From assembly GCA_937967955.1 (NCBI GenBank), contig CALBUB010000070.1, forward strand, positions 1 through 44,852: 44,852 nucleotides of DNA. The letters run 5' to 3'. Both the position numbers and the translations under genes were made by a program. The DNA comes from an uncultured Bacillota bacterium. GTDB lineage: Bacteria; Bacillota; Clostridia; Tissierellales; Tepidimicrobiaceae. Positions 24,336 through 32,843 of the stretch are shown here, one piece after another. The notes beneath the pieces were generated by a model. It worked only from the letters and a program-made list of their open reading frames with translations. It searched no databases and was not told the DNA's origin. Position 1 is the stretch's first letter. Each line of letters opens with the position of its first letter.

Positions 24336-24678
24336 ATTTATCTTTTTTCTCCTTTTTATCCTTATTGTCTTTCTCTTCTTTTGGACTGTCTTTCTTGTTA
24401 GTAACTGAACCAATTGCCCATCTTGTAACATTCATTTTGGTCCTATCAGCACCAACTTCTATGGTTACCACTTCATCTTTTACCTTTACAATTTTACCAT
24501 AGATTCCTCCAATAGTGATTACTTCATCACCAACTTTTAGATTATCCCTCATTTCTTGGATCTGCTTTTCTCTCTTCTTTTGAGGTCTAATTACTATAAA
24601 ATAAAAAAATGCTATGAATATGACCATCATAATTAAGCCACTATAATTAGCAGCTCCGCCTGCAGTTAATAATACCAT
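24334..24678 (-). CDS. yajC: Preprotein translocase accessory subunit YajC
   Basis: Single-span membrane protein that associates with SecDF in the Sec translocase. The helix at residues 14-31 is followed by the signature RPQKKREKQIQEMRDNLKVGD and a small beta domain (ITIGGIYGKIVKVKDEVVTI). The C-terminal ~25 residues are a long run of Lys, Glu and Asp, low in complexity. The ATG has AAAGGAGGA 7 nt upstream. It is last in the operon after tgt and is followed by a terminator. Confidence 0.95.
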   Translation of the reverse strand: MVLLTAGGAANYSGLIMMVIFIAFFYFIVIRPQKKREKQIQEMRDNLKVGDEVITIGGIYGKIVKVKDEVVTIEVGADRTKMNVTRWAIGSVTNKKDSPKEEKDNKDKKEKKDK

Positions 24679-24746
24679 GTGCTATTCCTCCTTTGTCTAT
24701 TATCTAATTATATATTCAACATTAAAGCAAAAAAACCTTCTTTATT

Positions 24747-25865
24747 TTAATCTATATAGCCATATTTTTTGTAAAATTCTTCTTTATATTCCATAAGCCT
24801 ATCTTCTTTTATGGCCTTTCTAATGTTTTCCATCAATTTGAGCAAGAAATATAAATTATGGATTGTAGCAAGCCTTGCTCCTAATATCTCATTTACATTG
24901 AATAAATGTCTTATATAAGCTCTTGAGTAATTGGTGCAAGTATAACAATCACAGTCGGGATCAAGTTTGCCAAAATCCCTCTTATATTTAGCATTCCTAA
25001 TAGTCAGTCTACCACGGCTAGTAAATACAGCTCCATTTCTGGCAATCCTAGTAGGAAATACACAATCTGCCATATCTATTCCCCTTATTACAGCTTCAAA
25101 TAGATAATCAGGAGTTCCTACCCCCATTAAGTATCTGGGCTTATCTTTAGGTAGTAAAGGTGTGGTAAAATCTAGCATCTCACACATAAGCTCCCTTGGT
25201 TCTCCTACACTTAAGCCTCCTATAGCATAACCTGGAAAACCAATATCTATAAGGTCTCTAGCACTCTTTTCTCTTAAATCCTTATACATTCCACCTTGTA
25301 CTATGCCAAATAGAGCTTGTTTATCCCAATTTTGATGGTAATCTTTACATCTCTTTGCCCAGCGGGTAGTCCTTTCTGTAGAAGCTTTTACATAATCATA
25401 ATCAGCTGGATAAGGAACACATTCATCAAAACACATCATTATGTCTGAACCTAAGGAATTTTGTATTTCTATGGACTTTTCAGGACTTAAAAAATGGATG
25501 GACCCATCAATATGAGATCTAAATTCTACCCCTTCTTCCGTAATATTCCTAAGTTCATTTAAACTAAATACTTGAAAGCCTCCACTATCTGTTAGTATAG
25601 GACCATCCCAGTTCATAAATTTGTGCAAGCCACCAGCTTCTTCAATTAGCTCATGGCCTGGCCTTAAATATAGATGATAAGTATTGCTTAATATTATCTG
25701 GGCACCTAAATCTTTTAACTCTTCAGGAGTCATAGTCTTTACTGTAGCCTTGGTACCAACTGGCATAAATACTGGTGTTTCAACAACACCATGGGGAGTT
25801 TTTAATTCTCCAAGTCTTGCTGAACAATCACTAGACTCCTTTAATACTTTAAACTCTATTGCCAT
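24747..25865 (-). CDS. tgt: tRNA-guanine transglycosylase
   Basis: Replaces guanine 34 with preQ1 in tRNAs with GUN anticodons. Key parts: the substrate-pocket motif TDSGGFQVFSL near residue 92, the IVQGGMYKDLRE block, and GGLSVGEP. The aspartate in DMADCVFPTRIARNG serves as nucleophile. The zinc site is DCDCYTCTNYSRAYIRHLF. The 372-residue length is standard. The ATG has GAAGGAGGAG upstream, and the gene begins 13 nt after queA, which performs the next step of queuosine synthesis. Confidence 0.97.
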   Translation of the reverse strand: MAIEFKVLKESSDCSARLGELKTPHGVVETPVFMPVGTKATVKTMTPEELKDLGAQIILSNTYHLYLRPGHELIEEAGGLHKFMNWDGPILTDSGGFQVFSLNELRNITEEGVEFRSHIDGSIHFLSPEKSIEIQNSLGSDIMMCFDECVPYPADYDYVKASTERTTRWAKRCKDYHQNWDKQALFGIVQGGMYKDLREKSARDLIDIGFPGYAIGGLSVGEPRELMCEMLDFTTPLLPKDKPRYLMGVGTPDYLFEAVIRGIDMADCVFPTRIARNGAVFTSRGRLTIRNAKYKRDFGKLDPDCDCYTCTNYSRAYIRHLFNVNEILGARLATIHNLYFLLKLMENIRKAIKEDRLMEYKEEFYKKYGYID

Positions 25866-25878
25866 CCTTCTCCTCCTT

Positions 25879-26904
25879 CTATTTTATAAACATTGCATCT
25901 CCAAAACTGAAAAACCTATACCTTTTTTCTACTGCGATTTTATAAGCTCTCAATATATTTTCCCTGCCAGCAAAGGCACTGACTAGCATCAAAAGGGTTG
26001 ATTCTGGCAAATGGAAGTTGGTAATCAAAGCATCAATAGCTTTAAATTTATAGCCAGGATAAATGAATATATCTGTCCAGCCTTTTTTACTTTTAATTTG
26101 TCCAGTTTCTGTTGCAATAGTTTCTAAAGTTCTTGTGGAAGTAGTACCAACTGCAATTACTCTTCCACCCTTTTTCCTCGCATTATTAATTATACTAGCT
26201 GCCTCCTCTGAAACCTCATAGTATTCTGAATGCATCTTGTGCTCTTCAATATTATCCACCTTTACAGGCCTAAAGGTGCCTAAGCCTACATGTAAAGTTA
26301 TAAATGCCAGCTTTACACCTTTTTTCTCAATAGAATCTAAAAGTTCCTTTGTAAAATGAAGTCCCGCTGTAGGAGCTGCAGCTGAACCTTCTTTCTTAGA
26401 GTAGACAGTTTGATATCTTTCCTTATCCTCAAGCTTTTCTTTTATGTAAGGTGGTAAAGGCATTTCTCCTAACCTATCTAGTATTTCCTCAAAAATCCCA
26501 TTGTACTCAAACTTTACAATTCTAGTACCACCTTCTTCTATGCTAAGGACTTTAGATACAAGTAGTCCTCCTCCAAATTCAACTACTACCCCAGGTTTTA
26601 CCTTCTTGCCAGGTTTGACTAATACTTCCCACTTGCTGCCTTCTATATTATTTAAAAGTAAAAACTCTATTTTTTCCTCTTTTCCTGGCCTATTTCCAAA
26701 CAATCTTGCCGGGATTACCCTTGTATCATTTAATACAAGGCAATCACCTGGATTAAGGTAGTCCACAATATCCTTAAACTGCCTATGTTCAATACTACCT
26801 GTTTCCTTATCTAGTATAAGGAGCCTAGATTCTTCTCTATTTTTTAATGGATGCTGTGCAATTAACTCTTCTGGTAAATCATAGTAAAAATCCTTGGTTT
26901 TCAT
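25879..26904 (-). CDS. queA: S-adenosylmethionine:tRNA ribosyltransferase-isomerase
   Basis: Moves the ribosyl part of SAM onto preQ1 in tRNA, making epoxyqueuosine. Family blocks: YDLPEELIAQHPL at residues 8-20, LNDTRVIPARLFGNR, AAPTAGLHFT, ITLHVGLGTFRPV, and TNFHLPESTLLMLVSAFAGR near the end. The 341-residue length is standard. The ATG is preceded by GAGGATGA. It lies upstream of tgt in the conserved ruvB-queA-tgt-yajC order, with spoIID placed between ruvB and queA. Confidence 0.97.
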   Translation of the reverse strand: MKTKDFYYDLPEELIAQHPLKNREESRLLILDKETGSIEHRQFKDIVDYLNPGDCLVLNDTRVIPARLFGNRPGKEEKIEFLLLNNIEGSKWEVLVKPGKKVKPGVVVEFGGGLLVSKVLSIEEGGTRIVKFEYNGIFEEILDRLGEMPLPPYIKEKLEDKERYQTVYSKKEGSAAAPTAGLHFTKELLDSIEKKGVKLAFITLHVGLGTFRPVKVDNIEEHKMHSEYYEVSEEAASIINNARKKGGRVIAVGTTSTRTLETIATETGQIKSKKGWTDIFIYPGYKFKAIDALITNFHLPESTLLMLVSAFAGRENILRAYKIAVEKRYRFFSFGDAMFIK

Positions 26905-26966
26905 TTCATCATCCTCTTCTAAAACTATTGTTTCTATAATAGTATTTATGTCCCAACAATTTAATT

Positions 26967-28346
26967 TTATTTAGCTTCATAGGGTTCAATTTTTACACCT
27001 TTATAATAAAATTTTAATATATTTTCATATTTTATTCCATTTTTAGCCATTGCATTGGCTCCATATTGGCTCATCCCAATACCATGGCCATAACCTTTAC
27101 CTTGAAAAGTAAAGCTTAAATTCTTAGGAGTTACATTGTCGTTTAAATTTATTATCCCATCCTTAGTTATTACATTTACATTATCTTCTATTTTGCTTAT
27201 CTTACCACTTTTGTCGATAACGTATGTATCGTTCAAATTAGCATTACGGCTAGAACCATCTTTCCCTATTACATACACATCAGTTTTATTGTTATTCTGT
27301 CCATTCTTCGTTATAGTAAACAAAGTACTCCTAATCTCAGTATAACCTAAAGCCTTTCTAAATTGTTCACCAGTTATAGTTTTTTCTCCTTTACTTCCTA
27401 TTATTTTAACCTGCTTAGCCCTTCCACCTTCTGTCCTTGATACAACTTGTATATCTATAACACTTCCCACATCATGGCCTTCTGCTTTTAATTTGCTACC
27501 AATATGCTCAGCTGAAAAAGTTTTTTCCCAGCTGTAACCAGTTTGATTAATAGAATAATCATCTTTAACAGCAACTAAATAATCAGTTTTGCTACCTCCC
27601 CATATCTCATGGGCATTGTCAGTATGGCCTCCACTATTAGAGTGGTATACTGCATCTATTGGTTTACCATTATAGGTGATTATAAGGCCTTTCGTAGCAT
27701 CTATAGCCTCATTAATCTTATCATTTTCAGCTGCTTTTCCACCATAAACTTGACAATGGGTATCATCACACAAATCTGCACCTACGTCTTTATGCCTATT
27801 ATAATTAATGTTGCGGATTGCATAAGTTCTAGCAGCTACAGCCTGTGCTTTTCGGGCTTCTATATGGAAAGATGCAGGCACTTCTCTTGCTACCACTCCA
27901 TAGAGGTAGTGTTCTAACTCTATATAGTTTATCGTTATAAGCTTGTCCCCATTTTTAGCAAAAGTAATATAGTCCCTATATTCTTTATCTTCTACTTTAA
28001 TTAGCTTTTCACCATTTCCATTTGAGGTAATTAGCTGATTAGTTTTAAGGGTCATTAATTTTTTGTCGTTATTATCATATAGGGAAATAGAACCATTTCC
28101 CTCAAGCTTTACAATTATACTTTTCCCAGTTAATTCTTGTTTCTTAGATACTTTGCCATTATTATCTATTTCATATATGGAAAAACCAGTGGAGCTGTCT
28201 AATTTTACCTGTTTAACGTTAGATTGATTTTTAAGCATAATTTTTACATAGGTATCTTTACTATCCTTTGCTACTACCAGATTGCCTATACTAAATGAAG
28301 AAATGATAAAAACTAACACTAGAGCCAATATTATATACCTTTTCAC
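26967..28346 (-). CDS. spoIID: SpoIID/LytB-domain peptidoglycan lytic protein with repeat insertion
   Basis: SpoIID family members cut glycan strands during forespore engulfment. The N-terminus has a signal peptide or anchor (residues 1-26). The catalytic region includes AREVPASFHIEARKAQAVAA with the key glutamate at E155, and AVYHSNSGGHTDNAHEIWGG. The C-terminal block is GKGYGHGIGMSQYGANAM. At 459 residues it is longer than typical SpoIID (about 340). Some of the excess is an insertion at about residues 346-405 carrying three short copies of a V-I-x-K-D/S-G motif. The GTG start has GGAGGG 7 nt upstream. Sporulation SpoIID or a paralogue: context favours the SpoIID/LytB group. Confidence 0.88.
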   Translation of the reverse strand: MKRYIILALVLVFIISSFSIGNLVVAKDSKDTYVKIMLKNQSNVKQVKLDSSTGFSIYEIDNNGKVSKKQELTGKSIIVKLEGNGSISLYDNNDKKLMTLKTNQLITSNGNGEKLIKVEDKEYRDYITFAKNGDKLITINYIELEHYLYGVVAREVPASFHIEARKAQAVAARTYAIRNINYNRHKDVGADLCDDTHCQVYGGKAAENDKINEAIDATKGLIITYNGKPIDAVYHSNSGGHTDNAHEIWGGSKTDYLVAVKDDYSINQTGYSWEKTFSAEHIGSKLKAEGHDVGSVIDIQVVSRTEGGRAKQVKIIGSKGEKTITGEQFRKALGYTEIRSTLFTITKNGQNNNKTDVYVIGKDGSSRNANLNDTYVIDKSGKISKIEDNVNVITKDGIINLNDNVTPKNLSFTFQGKGYGHGIGMSQYGANAMAKNGIKYENILKFYYKGVKIEPYEAK

Positions 28347-28357
28347 ATTATTCCCTC

Positions 28358-28567
28358 CTACCTTCTGAACAAGTTTAAAAGTATTGAAAGTATAATGCTT
28401 ATAATTATGCTGGAGACTATTGGGAAGAAAAAGGTCACATTACCCCTTCTAATAAAAATATCCCCAGGTAGTTTTCCTAAGCCAAATTTTCCTCCTATGA
28501 TCATAAACAAACCTATTACAACAAGGACTATTCCAAAGGTTAGAAGCATCCTGCCTAAAGAATCCAT
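28358..28567 (-). CDS. DUF2905 membrane protein
   Basis: A 69-residue protein with two membrane helices joined by the conserved loop GKFGLGKLPGDIFIRRGN at about residues 27-44. The family's function is unknown; it is often encoded next to ruvB in Clostridia, as here (13 nt apart). The ATG is preceded by AAGGGGTGG. spoIID starts 11 nt after it. Confidence 0.92.
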   Translation of the reverse strand: MDSLGRMLLTFGIVLVVIGLFMIIGGKFGLGKLPGDIFIRRGNVTFFFPIVSSIIISIILSILLNLFRR

Positions 28568-28579
28568 TACACCACCCCT

Positions 28580-29593
28580 TTATTCCTTATTATAGGGAAT
28601 ATTAAAATGTTCGTAGGCTTCCTTTGTAGCCACTCGCCCTCTAGGAGTTCTATTTATGAAATTTATTTGTAGTAAATAGGGTTCATATACATCTTCTATG
28701 GTACTTTTTTCCTCACCTATAGTTGCCGATAGGGTATCTATGCCTACAGGCCCTCCATTGAATTTTTCAATAATTGTAAGGATTATCTTCTTATCCACAT
28801 TATCTAGACCTAATTCATCAACCTCTAGCATTTCAAGCCCTTCCTTAGCCACTTGGGAAGTAATTATACCATTGGCTTTTACTTGAGCATAATCTCTAAC
28901 CCTTTTTAAGAGCCTGTTGGCTATTCTAGGAGTGCCTCTCGATCTTCTAGCTATCTCCATTGCTCCAGCATCGTCTATTTCTATATTCAATATGTTGGCA
29001 GAACGTTTAATTATATTTTGAAGACTTTCATTATCATATAGTTCCAAATTAAGTATTACTCCAAATCTATCCCTTAATGGGGAAGTTAATAGGCCTGCCC
29101 TAGTGGTAGCCCCTATTAGTGTAAATCTTGATAAATCCAACCTAATAGACCTAGCACTTGGCCCTTTTCCAATGATAATATCTAAAGCAAAATCTTCCAT
29201 AGCTGGATATAATATCTCTTCTACAGTCCTATTTAATCTATGAATCTCATCAATAAATAAAACATCATCTTCACTTAAATTGGTAAGTATGCTGGCTAAA
29301 TCTCCAGCCCTTTCAATGGCAGGACCTGATGTTATTCTTACATTTACCCCCATCTCATTAGCTATTATGTTAGCTAAAGTGGTTTTTCCTAACCCTGGAG
29401 GTCCACAAAGTAGCACATGATCTAAAGGCTCTTTCCTCTTTTTAGCAGCTTCTATAAAAATATTTAACTTGTTCTTAACCTTATCTTGACCTATATATTC
29501 AGACAGCCATTTAGGTCTTAAAGTAATTTCATTTTCATAATCTTCATTTCTCACCGTATTTGTAACTATACGTTCTTCATCCATTCTAGTCAT
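28580..29593 (-). CDS. ruvB: Holliday junction branch migration helicase RuvB
   Basis: AAA+ motor of the RuvAB branch-migration complex. Walker A is GPPGLGKTT at residues 64-72, and Walker B is LFIDEIHRL. Sensor and Arg-finger regions appear as GATTRAGLLTSPLRDRFG. The C-terminal winged helix ends with EPYLLQINFINRTPRGRVAT. The 337-residue length is standard. It follows ruvA by 20 nt. Confidence 0.98.
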   Translation of the reverse strand: MTRMDEERIVTNTVRNEDYENEITLRPKWLSEYIGQDKVKNKLNIFIEAAKKRKEPLDHVLLCGPPGLGKTTLANIIANEMGVNVRITSGPAIERAGDLASILTNLSEDDVLFIDEIHRLNRTVEEILYPAMEDFALDIIIGKGPSARSIRLDLSRFTLIGATTRAGLLTSPLRDRFGVILNLELYDNESLQNIIKRSANILNIEIDDAGAMEIARRSRGTPRIANRLLKRVRDYAQVKANGIITSQVAKEGLEMLEVDELGLDNVDKKIILTIIEKFNGGPVGIDTLSATIGEEKSTIEDVYEPYLLQINFINRTPRGRVATKEAYEHFNIPYNKE

Positions 29594-29613
29594 ACTATCA
29601 ATACCCTTCCTGC

Positions 29614-30195
29614 TTATTTTGATAATCTCTTAAGAACTTCTCTTATTATGTCTTCAGTATCCATAGTATTTATATCTATTTGTTTAATAATTTGAAGGAC
29701 TTCTCCTTTTGAATAGCCTAATGTCATTATACCATCTATAGCCAACTGAACGTGATCTTTTTTCTTAATTACATCTACCTCTTCAGAAACTATATTTTCT
29801 GGCAATCTATCCTTTAACTCTAAAATTATCCTGTTGGCAGTCTTCTTACCAATTCCAGGGGCTCTACATAATACATCTACTTCATTATTGTGTATTGCAT
29901 TTACTAGCTGTCCAGGAGTTAATGTAGATAAAATACTAAGTGCAACTTTAGGCCCTATCTTTGACACTAGAAGAAGATTATTAAACATATCTAGTTCTTC
30001 TTCTGTAGAAAAGCCATATAAGTAAAGGCCATCTTCTCTAACTGATAAATAGGTATACATGGTAGCCATTTTATAAAGTTCTAAATCCATAAGAGAAGTT
30101 CTTGAAGTATATATCCTATATCCAATGCCTCCATTTTCTAATATAACATAATCTTCCTTTATATCAACTAGCTTCCCTTTTATATATTCATACAA
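29614..30195 (-). CDS. ruvA: Holliday junction-binding protein RuvA
   Basis: Tetrameric junction-binding subunit. The N-terminal OB domain begins YEYIKGKLVDIKEDYVILE. The two helix-hairpin-helix motifs include SKIGPKVALSILS and CRAPGIGKKTANRIILELKD. The C-terminal domain III that regulates RuvB lies at about residues 145-193. I chose TTG, which gives MYEYIKG as in other RuvAs. A GTG 9 nt upstream lies inside the SD AAAGGGTGA. It begins 15 nt after ruvC. Confidence 0.96.
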   Translation of the reverse strand: MYEYIKGKLVDIKEDYVILENGGIGYRIYTSRTSLMDLELYKMATMYTYLSVREDGLYLYGFSTEEELDMFNNLLLVSKIGPKVALSILSTLTPGQLVNAIHNNEVDVLCRAPGIGKKTANRIILELKDRLPENIVSEEVDVIKKKDHVQLAIDGIMTLGYSKGEVLQIIKQIDINTMDTEDIIREVLKRLSK

Positions 30196-30210
30196 AATTA
30201 TCACCCTTTA

Positions 30211-30705
30211 TTATTTCATTCTAAACATGTCTTTGTAATTTAAACAGCTACTATGACATATGGCTACTGCTAAAGCATCAGCCACATCATCAGGCTTAGG
30301 TATCTCTTTTAAATTTAAAAGCACCTTCACCATTTTCTGAACTTGACTTTTGTCTGCTCTACCATAGCCAACTACCGCCTGTTTAACTTGTAAGGGGGTG
30401 TATTCGTAAATATCCAATCCTTTGTTTTTTGCACATAATATTTGTACTCCTCTAGCTTGTCCAACTTTTAAAGCTGTTTTTACATTTTTATTAAAAAAAA
30501 GCTCTTCCATAGCTAGATCTTCTGGCTTGTATTTTTCTATAAGAGCCGACATTTCATCATATATTCTTTTAAGCCTTTCTGGAAAATCCAAGTTTGAATC
30601 AGTGGTTATGGCGCCATAATCTAACACTTTATACTTGTTGCCAACATATTCAATGACTCCATAGCCAACTATAGCTAATCCTGGGTCTATTCCTAATATG
30701 ATCAT
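30211..30705 (-). CDS. ruvC: Holliday junction resolvase RuvC
   Basis: Endonuclease that resolves the junction. Catalytic acidic residues: D7 in GIDPGLAIVGYG, E in AMEELFFNKNVKTALKVGQA, and two Asp in PDDVADALAVAICH. The 164-residue length is normal. The ATG has AGGTGA upstream. It is the first gene of the ruvC-ruvA-ruvB-DUF2905-spoIID-queA-tgt-yajC operon. A TATAAT-like box about 15-20 nt before the ATG lacks a good -35. Confidence 0.97.
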   Translation of the reverse strand: MIILGIDPGLAIVGYGVIEYVGNKYKVLDYGAITTDSNLDFPERLKRIYDEMSALIEKYKPEDLAMEELFFNKNVKTALKVGQARGVQILCAKNKGLDIYEYTPLQVKQAVVGYGRADKSQVQKMVKVLLNLKEIPKPDDVADALAVAICHSSCLNYKDMFRMK

Positions 30706-30758
30706 TTACTTCACCTACAAATTATATTTATATCAAAATTTTATCAGATTTTTAAAAA

Positions 30759-30785
30759 AACTAAGTTAGAAAATCTAACTTAGTT
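30759..30785 (-). terminator. Terminator of bofC
   Basis: A 12-bp perfect stem AACTAAGTTAGA/TCTAACTTAGTT with a 3-nt loop, followed by a long T run on the minus strand. It starts at the bofC stop codon. Confidence 0.9.
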
Positions 30786-31359
30786 ACGAAATAAAGTTTT
30801 CTAGTACATCTGACAATTCTTCTTCTGAATTTACTACTATACCTTCTTTTAACTTCTTTTGGTCTACTTCCTTTAAAAGAGATATAGGATAATCATTAAA
30901 TATCTTGTAAACATATCTTTCTCCATTTTCATCTAGCTTATAAATGGCTACTTTGCTATCTGCTTCTCCTATTATGTAATGATTAGGACAAAGATGGTTT
31001 CTCTCTTCTACTAAACGGATTTCTTTACTTGAAAAAGACAATATCTTCACATTAGGAAAATTTTCTTTTAGATATTCCCTATATTGCTCTTCTGTCATAT
31101 TAATAATTATATCATCTAATTCAGCTATTTTGGTTATAGTATGATTACATTCCTTATAATTTATTTCTACCTCAATTACTGTATTGGGCGAAATCCTATC
31201 TTCTTCCTGTACTATTTCTATTTCATCAATATGGGTGTTTTCTTCAGCTGTAAAAGGATCTTCTTTGATTCTTTTCATCATATTATATCCAAATATAAAA
31301 CTTCCTAGGAACAACACAAAGCAAAATAGAAATATGAGCAAACCTCTGTTAATCCTCAA
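30784..31359 (-). CDS. bofC: BofC-like forespore regulator
   Basis: BofC is secreted by the forespore into the intermembrane space, where it restrains the SpoIVB protease and so pro-sigma-K processing. The protein has one membrane segment (residues 7-27) and an extracytoplasmic region. The second half contains MTEEQYREYLKENFPNVKIL and GEADSKVAIYKLDENGERYV, matching the BofC C-terminal domain. The true start is TTG with GGAGGG 6 nt upstream; a 20-codon upstream extension has no SD. It is preceded by the unknown gene on the same strand. Whether it acts on SpoIVB cannot be told from this window. Confidence 0.8.
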   Translation of the reverse strand: MRINRGLLIFLFCFVLFLGSFIFGYNMMKRIKEDPFTAEENTHIDEIEIVQEEDRISPNTVIEVEINYKECNHTITKIAELDDIIINMTEEQYREYLKENFPNVKILSFSSKEIRLVEERNHLCPNHYIIGEADSKVAIYKLDENGERYVYKIFNDYPISLLKEVDQKKLKEGIVVNSEEELSDVLENFIS

Positions 31360-31435
31360 AAATATCCCTCCAATACTTTCTAGAGAGATATTTTTGCCAC
31401 TTCTAAAAAAAATATACAAAAAAATAAAATATTGT

Positions 31436-32170
31436 TTATGAATATCTATTTAAAACCCTATCATTAATCCCAAACCAATAGGCCTCCTTGTAAGTGTTTA
31501 TCATGTTTTTCTTTACAACTTTCATTATAGTCCTATATATTTTGTTCAACTCTTTTACAGACAGCATAGTTCCCTCTTCTTTTATATCTAATTTTTTAGT
31601 GGTATACTCTATAGTCATCTGTTTGTCTATGTATGAGTTTAAATTATATACCTTCTTTTTAACTACTTTTTCACAGTATTTATGTATAAAATCATTTATA
31701 CCATTTGTATTTTCTTCTCTTGAATCTATTTCTTGGCTTATCTCCTTCATTATTTTTTGTATATCTTTAGAAGATGTATCGTAATGGAATAAAAATTTTC
31801 TACCATAAACTTCCTCTAAAGAATAGTGTTTAATAGCTATATCTTCCAAAGGGTTGACCCATTTTTTCTCATAATATCCATCCTTATAACCTATTAAATA
31901 CAAGGTTAATTCCAATCTATCTATATCCTCGTGGATTAACATAGATAAGTTATTGGAAACCAATTGCCTATTTCTCCTGGGAAATAGAACCATCTTTATT
32001 CTCTTCTTTATTTCTTTAATGCAGCGATATTTAGGATAAAGATTAGTCATTTGTATTTCAACATCATATAGATTTAGGAGGATATGTATGGAGTTTATGT
32101 CATTATTGTACAAAAAATTATAAATTAGTCCTTGGTATATATTAGTTAGTTCACCTTTTGCTATAACCAA
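31436..32170 (-). CDS. Conserved protein of unknown function upstream of bofC
   Basis: A 244-residue soluble protein, lysine-rich and largely helical, not recognised as a named family. Two sections look most conserved in style: LTLYLIGYKDGYYEKKWVNP at about residues 88-107, and the C-terminal TYKEAYWFGINDRVLNRYS, which repeats the G-x-x-D/N-aromatic idea. There is no signal peptide, membrane segment or obvious catalytic motif. The TTG start is set by GGAGGG 7 nt upstream. Its own promoter is visible, and bofC follows by 76 nt, which hints at a sporulation link, but the promoter looks vegetative. Confidence 0.8.
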   Translation of the reverse strand: MVIAKGELTNIYQGLIYNFLYNNDINSIHILLNLYDVEIQMTNLYPKYRCIKEIKKRIKMVLFPRRNRQLVSNNLSMLIHEDIDRLELTLYLIGYKDGYYEKKWVNPLEDIAIKHYSLEEVYGRKFLFHYDTSSKDIQKIMKEISQEIDSREENTNGINDFIHKYCEKVVKKKVYNLNSYIDKQMTIEYTTKKLDIKEEGTMLSVKELNKIYRTIMKVVKKNMINTYKEAYWFGINDRVLNRYS

Positions 32171-32253
32171 ATCTAATCCCTCCCATTAGCAATTGTTTCC
32201 AATAACTTCTATAAATAAACCACTAATTTTCTTTTTTGCTAGATAGCTCCTCT

Positions 32254-32283
32254 ATTATACTACAGGGGCCAAACCCTAGACAA
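32254..32283 (-). promoter_or_regulatory. Promoter of the unknown gene upstream of bofC
   Basis: TTGTCT, 18 nt, perfect TATAAT on the minus strand, placed between the MltG-like terminator and the gene; leader about 75 nt. Confidence 0.6.
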
Positions 32284-32321
32284 AAAAATTAAACATTTTT
32301 AATGATTATAAAGTCAAAAAG

Positions 32322-32346
32322 AAGCATTGAAGCAAATTCAATGCTT
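32322..32346 (-). terminator. Terminator of the asnA operon
   Basis: A 10-bp perfect stem AAGCATTGAA/TTCAATGCTT with a 5-nt loop, followed by CTTTTTG on the minus strand, about 20 nt after the MltG-like gene. Confidence 0.85.
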
Positions 32347-32365
32347 TCAAAATAGGACTAAAGAA

Positions 32366-32797
32366 TTATTTTTTTCTCTTTTGTAGAATATCTAGTATCT
32401 CATCATAAGCCATACCTGGTGAAAGCTTATAACTTCCAACTCTAAATCTTTTATCTAGACCTTTTTCTTTAACATATTTTATAAAGCTATCCTTATCCTC
32501 TATTATTCCAGCCTCCTGTAAATTATTAGCAATCCTTCCTAAGTAATCCCCTTTTTTAATTACAAATTGGACTTCCTTAGTATCAGTTTCTGGAGCTTTT
32601 TCATCCCCTACAGGCTTCTCCACTTTAATAGCCTCTTTTAAAAAGACCATACCTAACTCTTCAGCTTTTCGGATTATCTCTTCTTGGCTATACTCCTTAT
32701 ATTCCACTTTTGGATAAAGGCTGTAGACAATATTCGTCATCAATATGCCTATTCCAATCCCTAGCAATAAATATGGAATTTTTTGTCTAAAAAACAT
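32366..32797 (-). CDS. MltG/YceG-like protein lacking the catalytic domain
   Basis: A 143-residue protein with an N-terminal membrane anchor (about residues 6-25) and an extracytoplasmic part. Its C-terminal 65 residues (FVIKKGDYLGRIANNLQEAG and DKRFRVGSYKLSPGMAYDEI) match the LysM-like N-terminal region of endolytic transglycosylase MltG. The catalytic YceG domain, with its essential Glu, is absent. It may bind glycan or act as a regulator. I chose the second ATG because GGAG is 7 nt upstream. It follows asnA by 46 nt and shares its terminator, so it is likely under the Asn T-box. Confidence 0.78.
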   Translation of the reverse strand: MFFRQKIPYLLLGIGIGILMTNIVYSLYPKVEYKEYSQEEIIRKAEELGMVFLKEAIKVEKPVGDEKAPETDTKEVQFVIKKGDYLGRIANNLQEAGIIEDKDSFIKYVKEKGLDKRFRVGSYKLSPGMAYDEILDILQKRKK

Positions 32798-32843
32798 CCC
32801 CATACTCCTCTGTCTTTTGATTATATTTTACAATATTTTTGGC

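Noticed and set aside
31360..31419. 20-codon N-terminal extension of bofC
   Set aside because: No SD upstream; the internal TTG is preceded by GGAGGG at 6 nt and places the membrane segment at the N-terminus.
31436..32170. Assignment of the unknown protein as YtxC
   Set aside because: Position in the sporulation neighbourhood suggested it, but I see no convincing YtxC sequence features.
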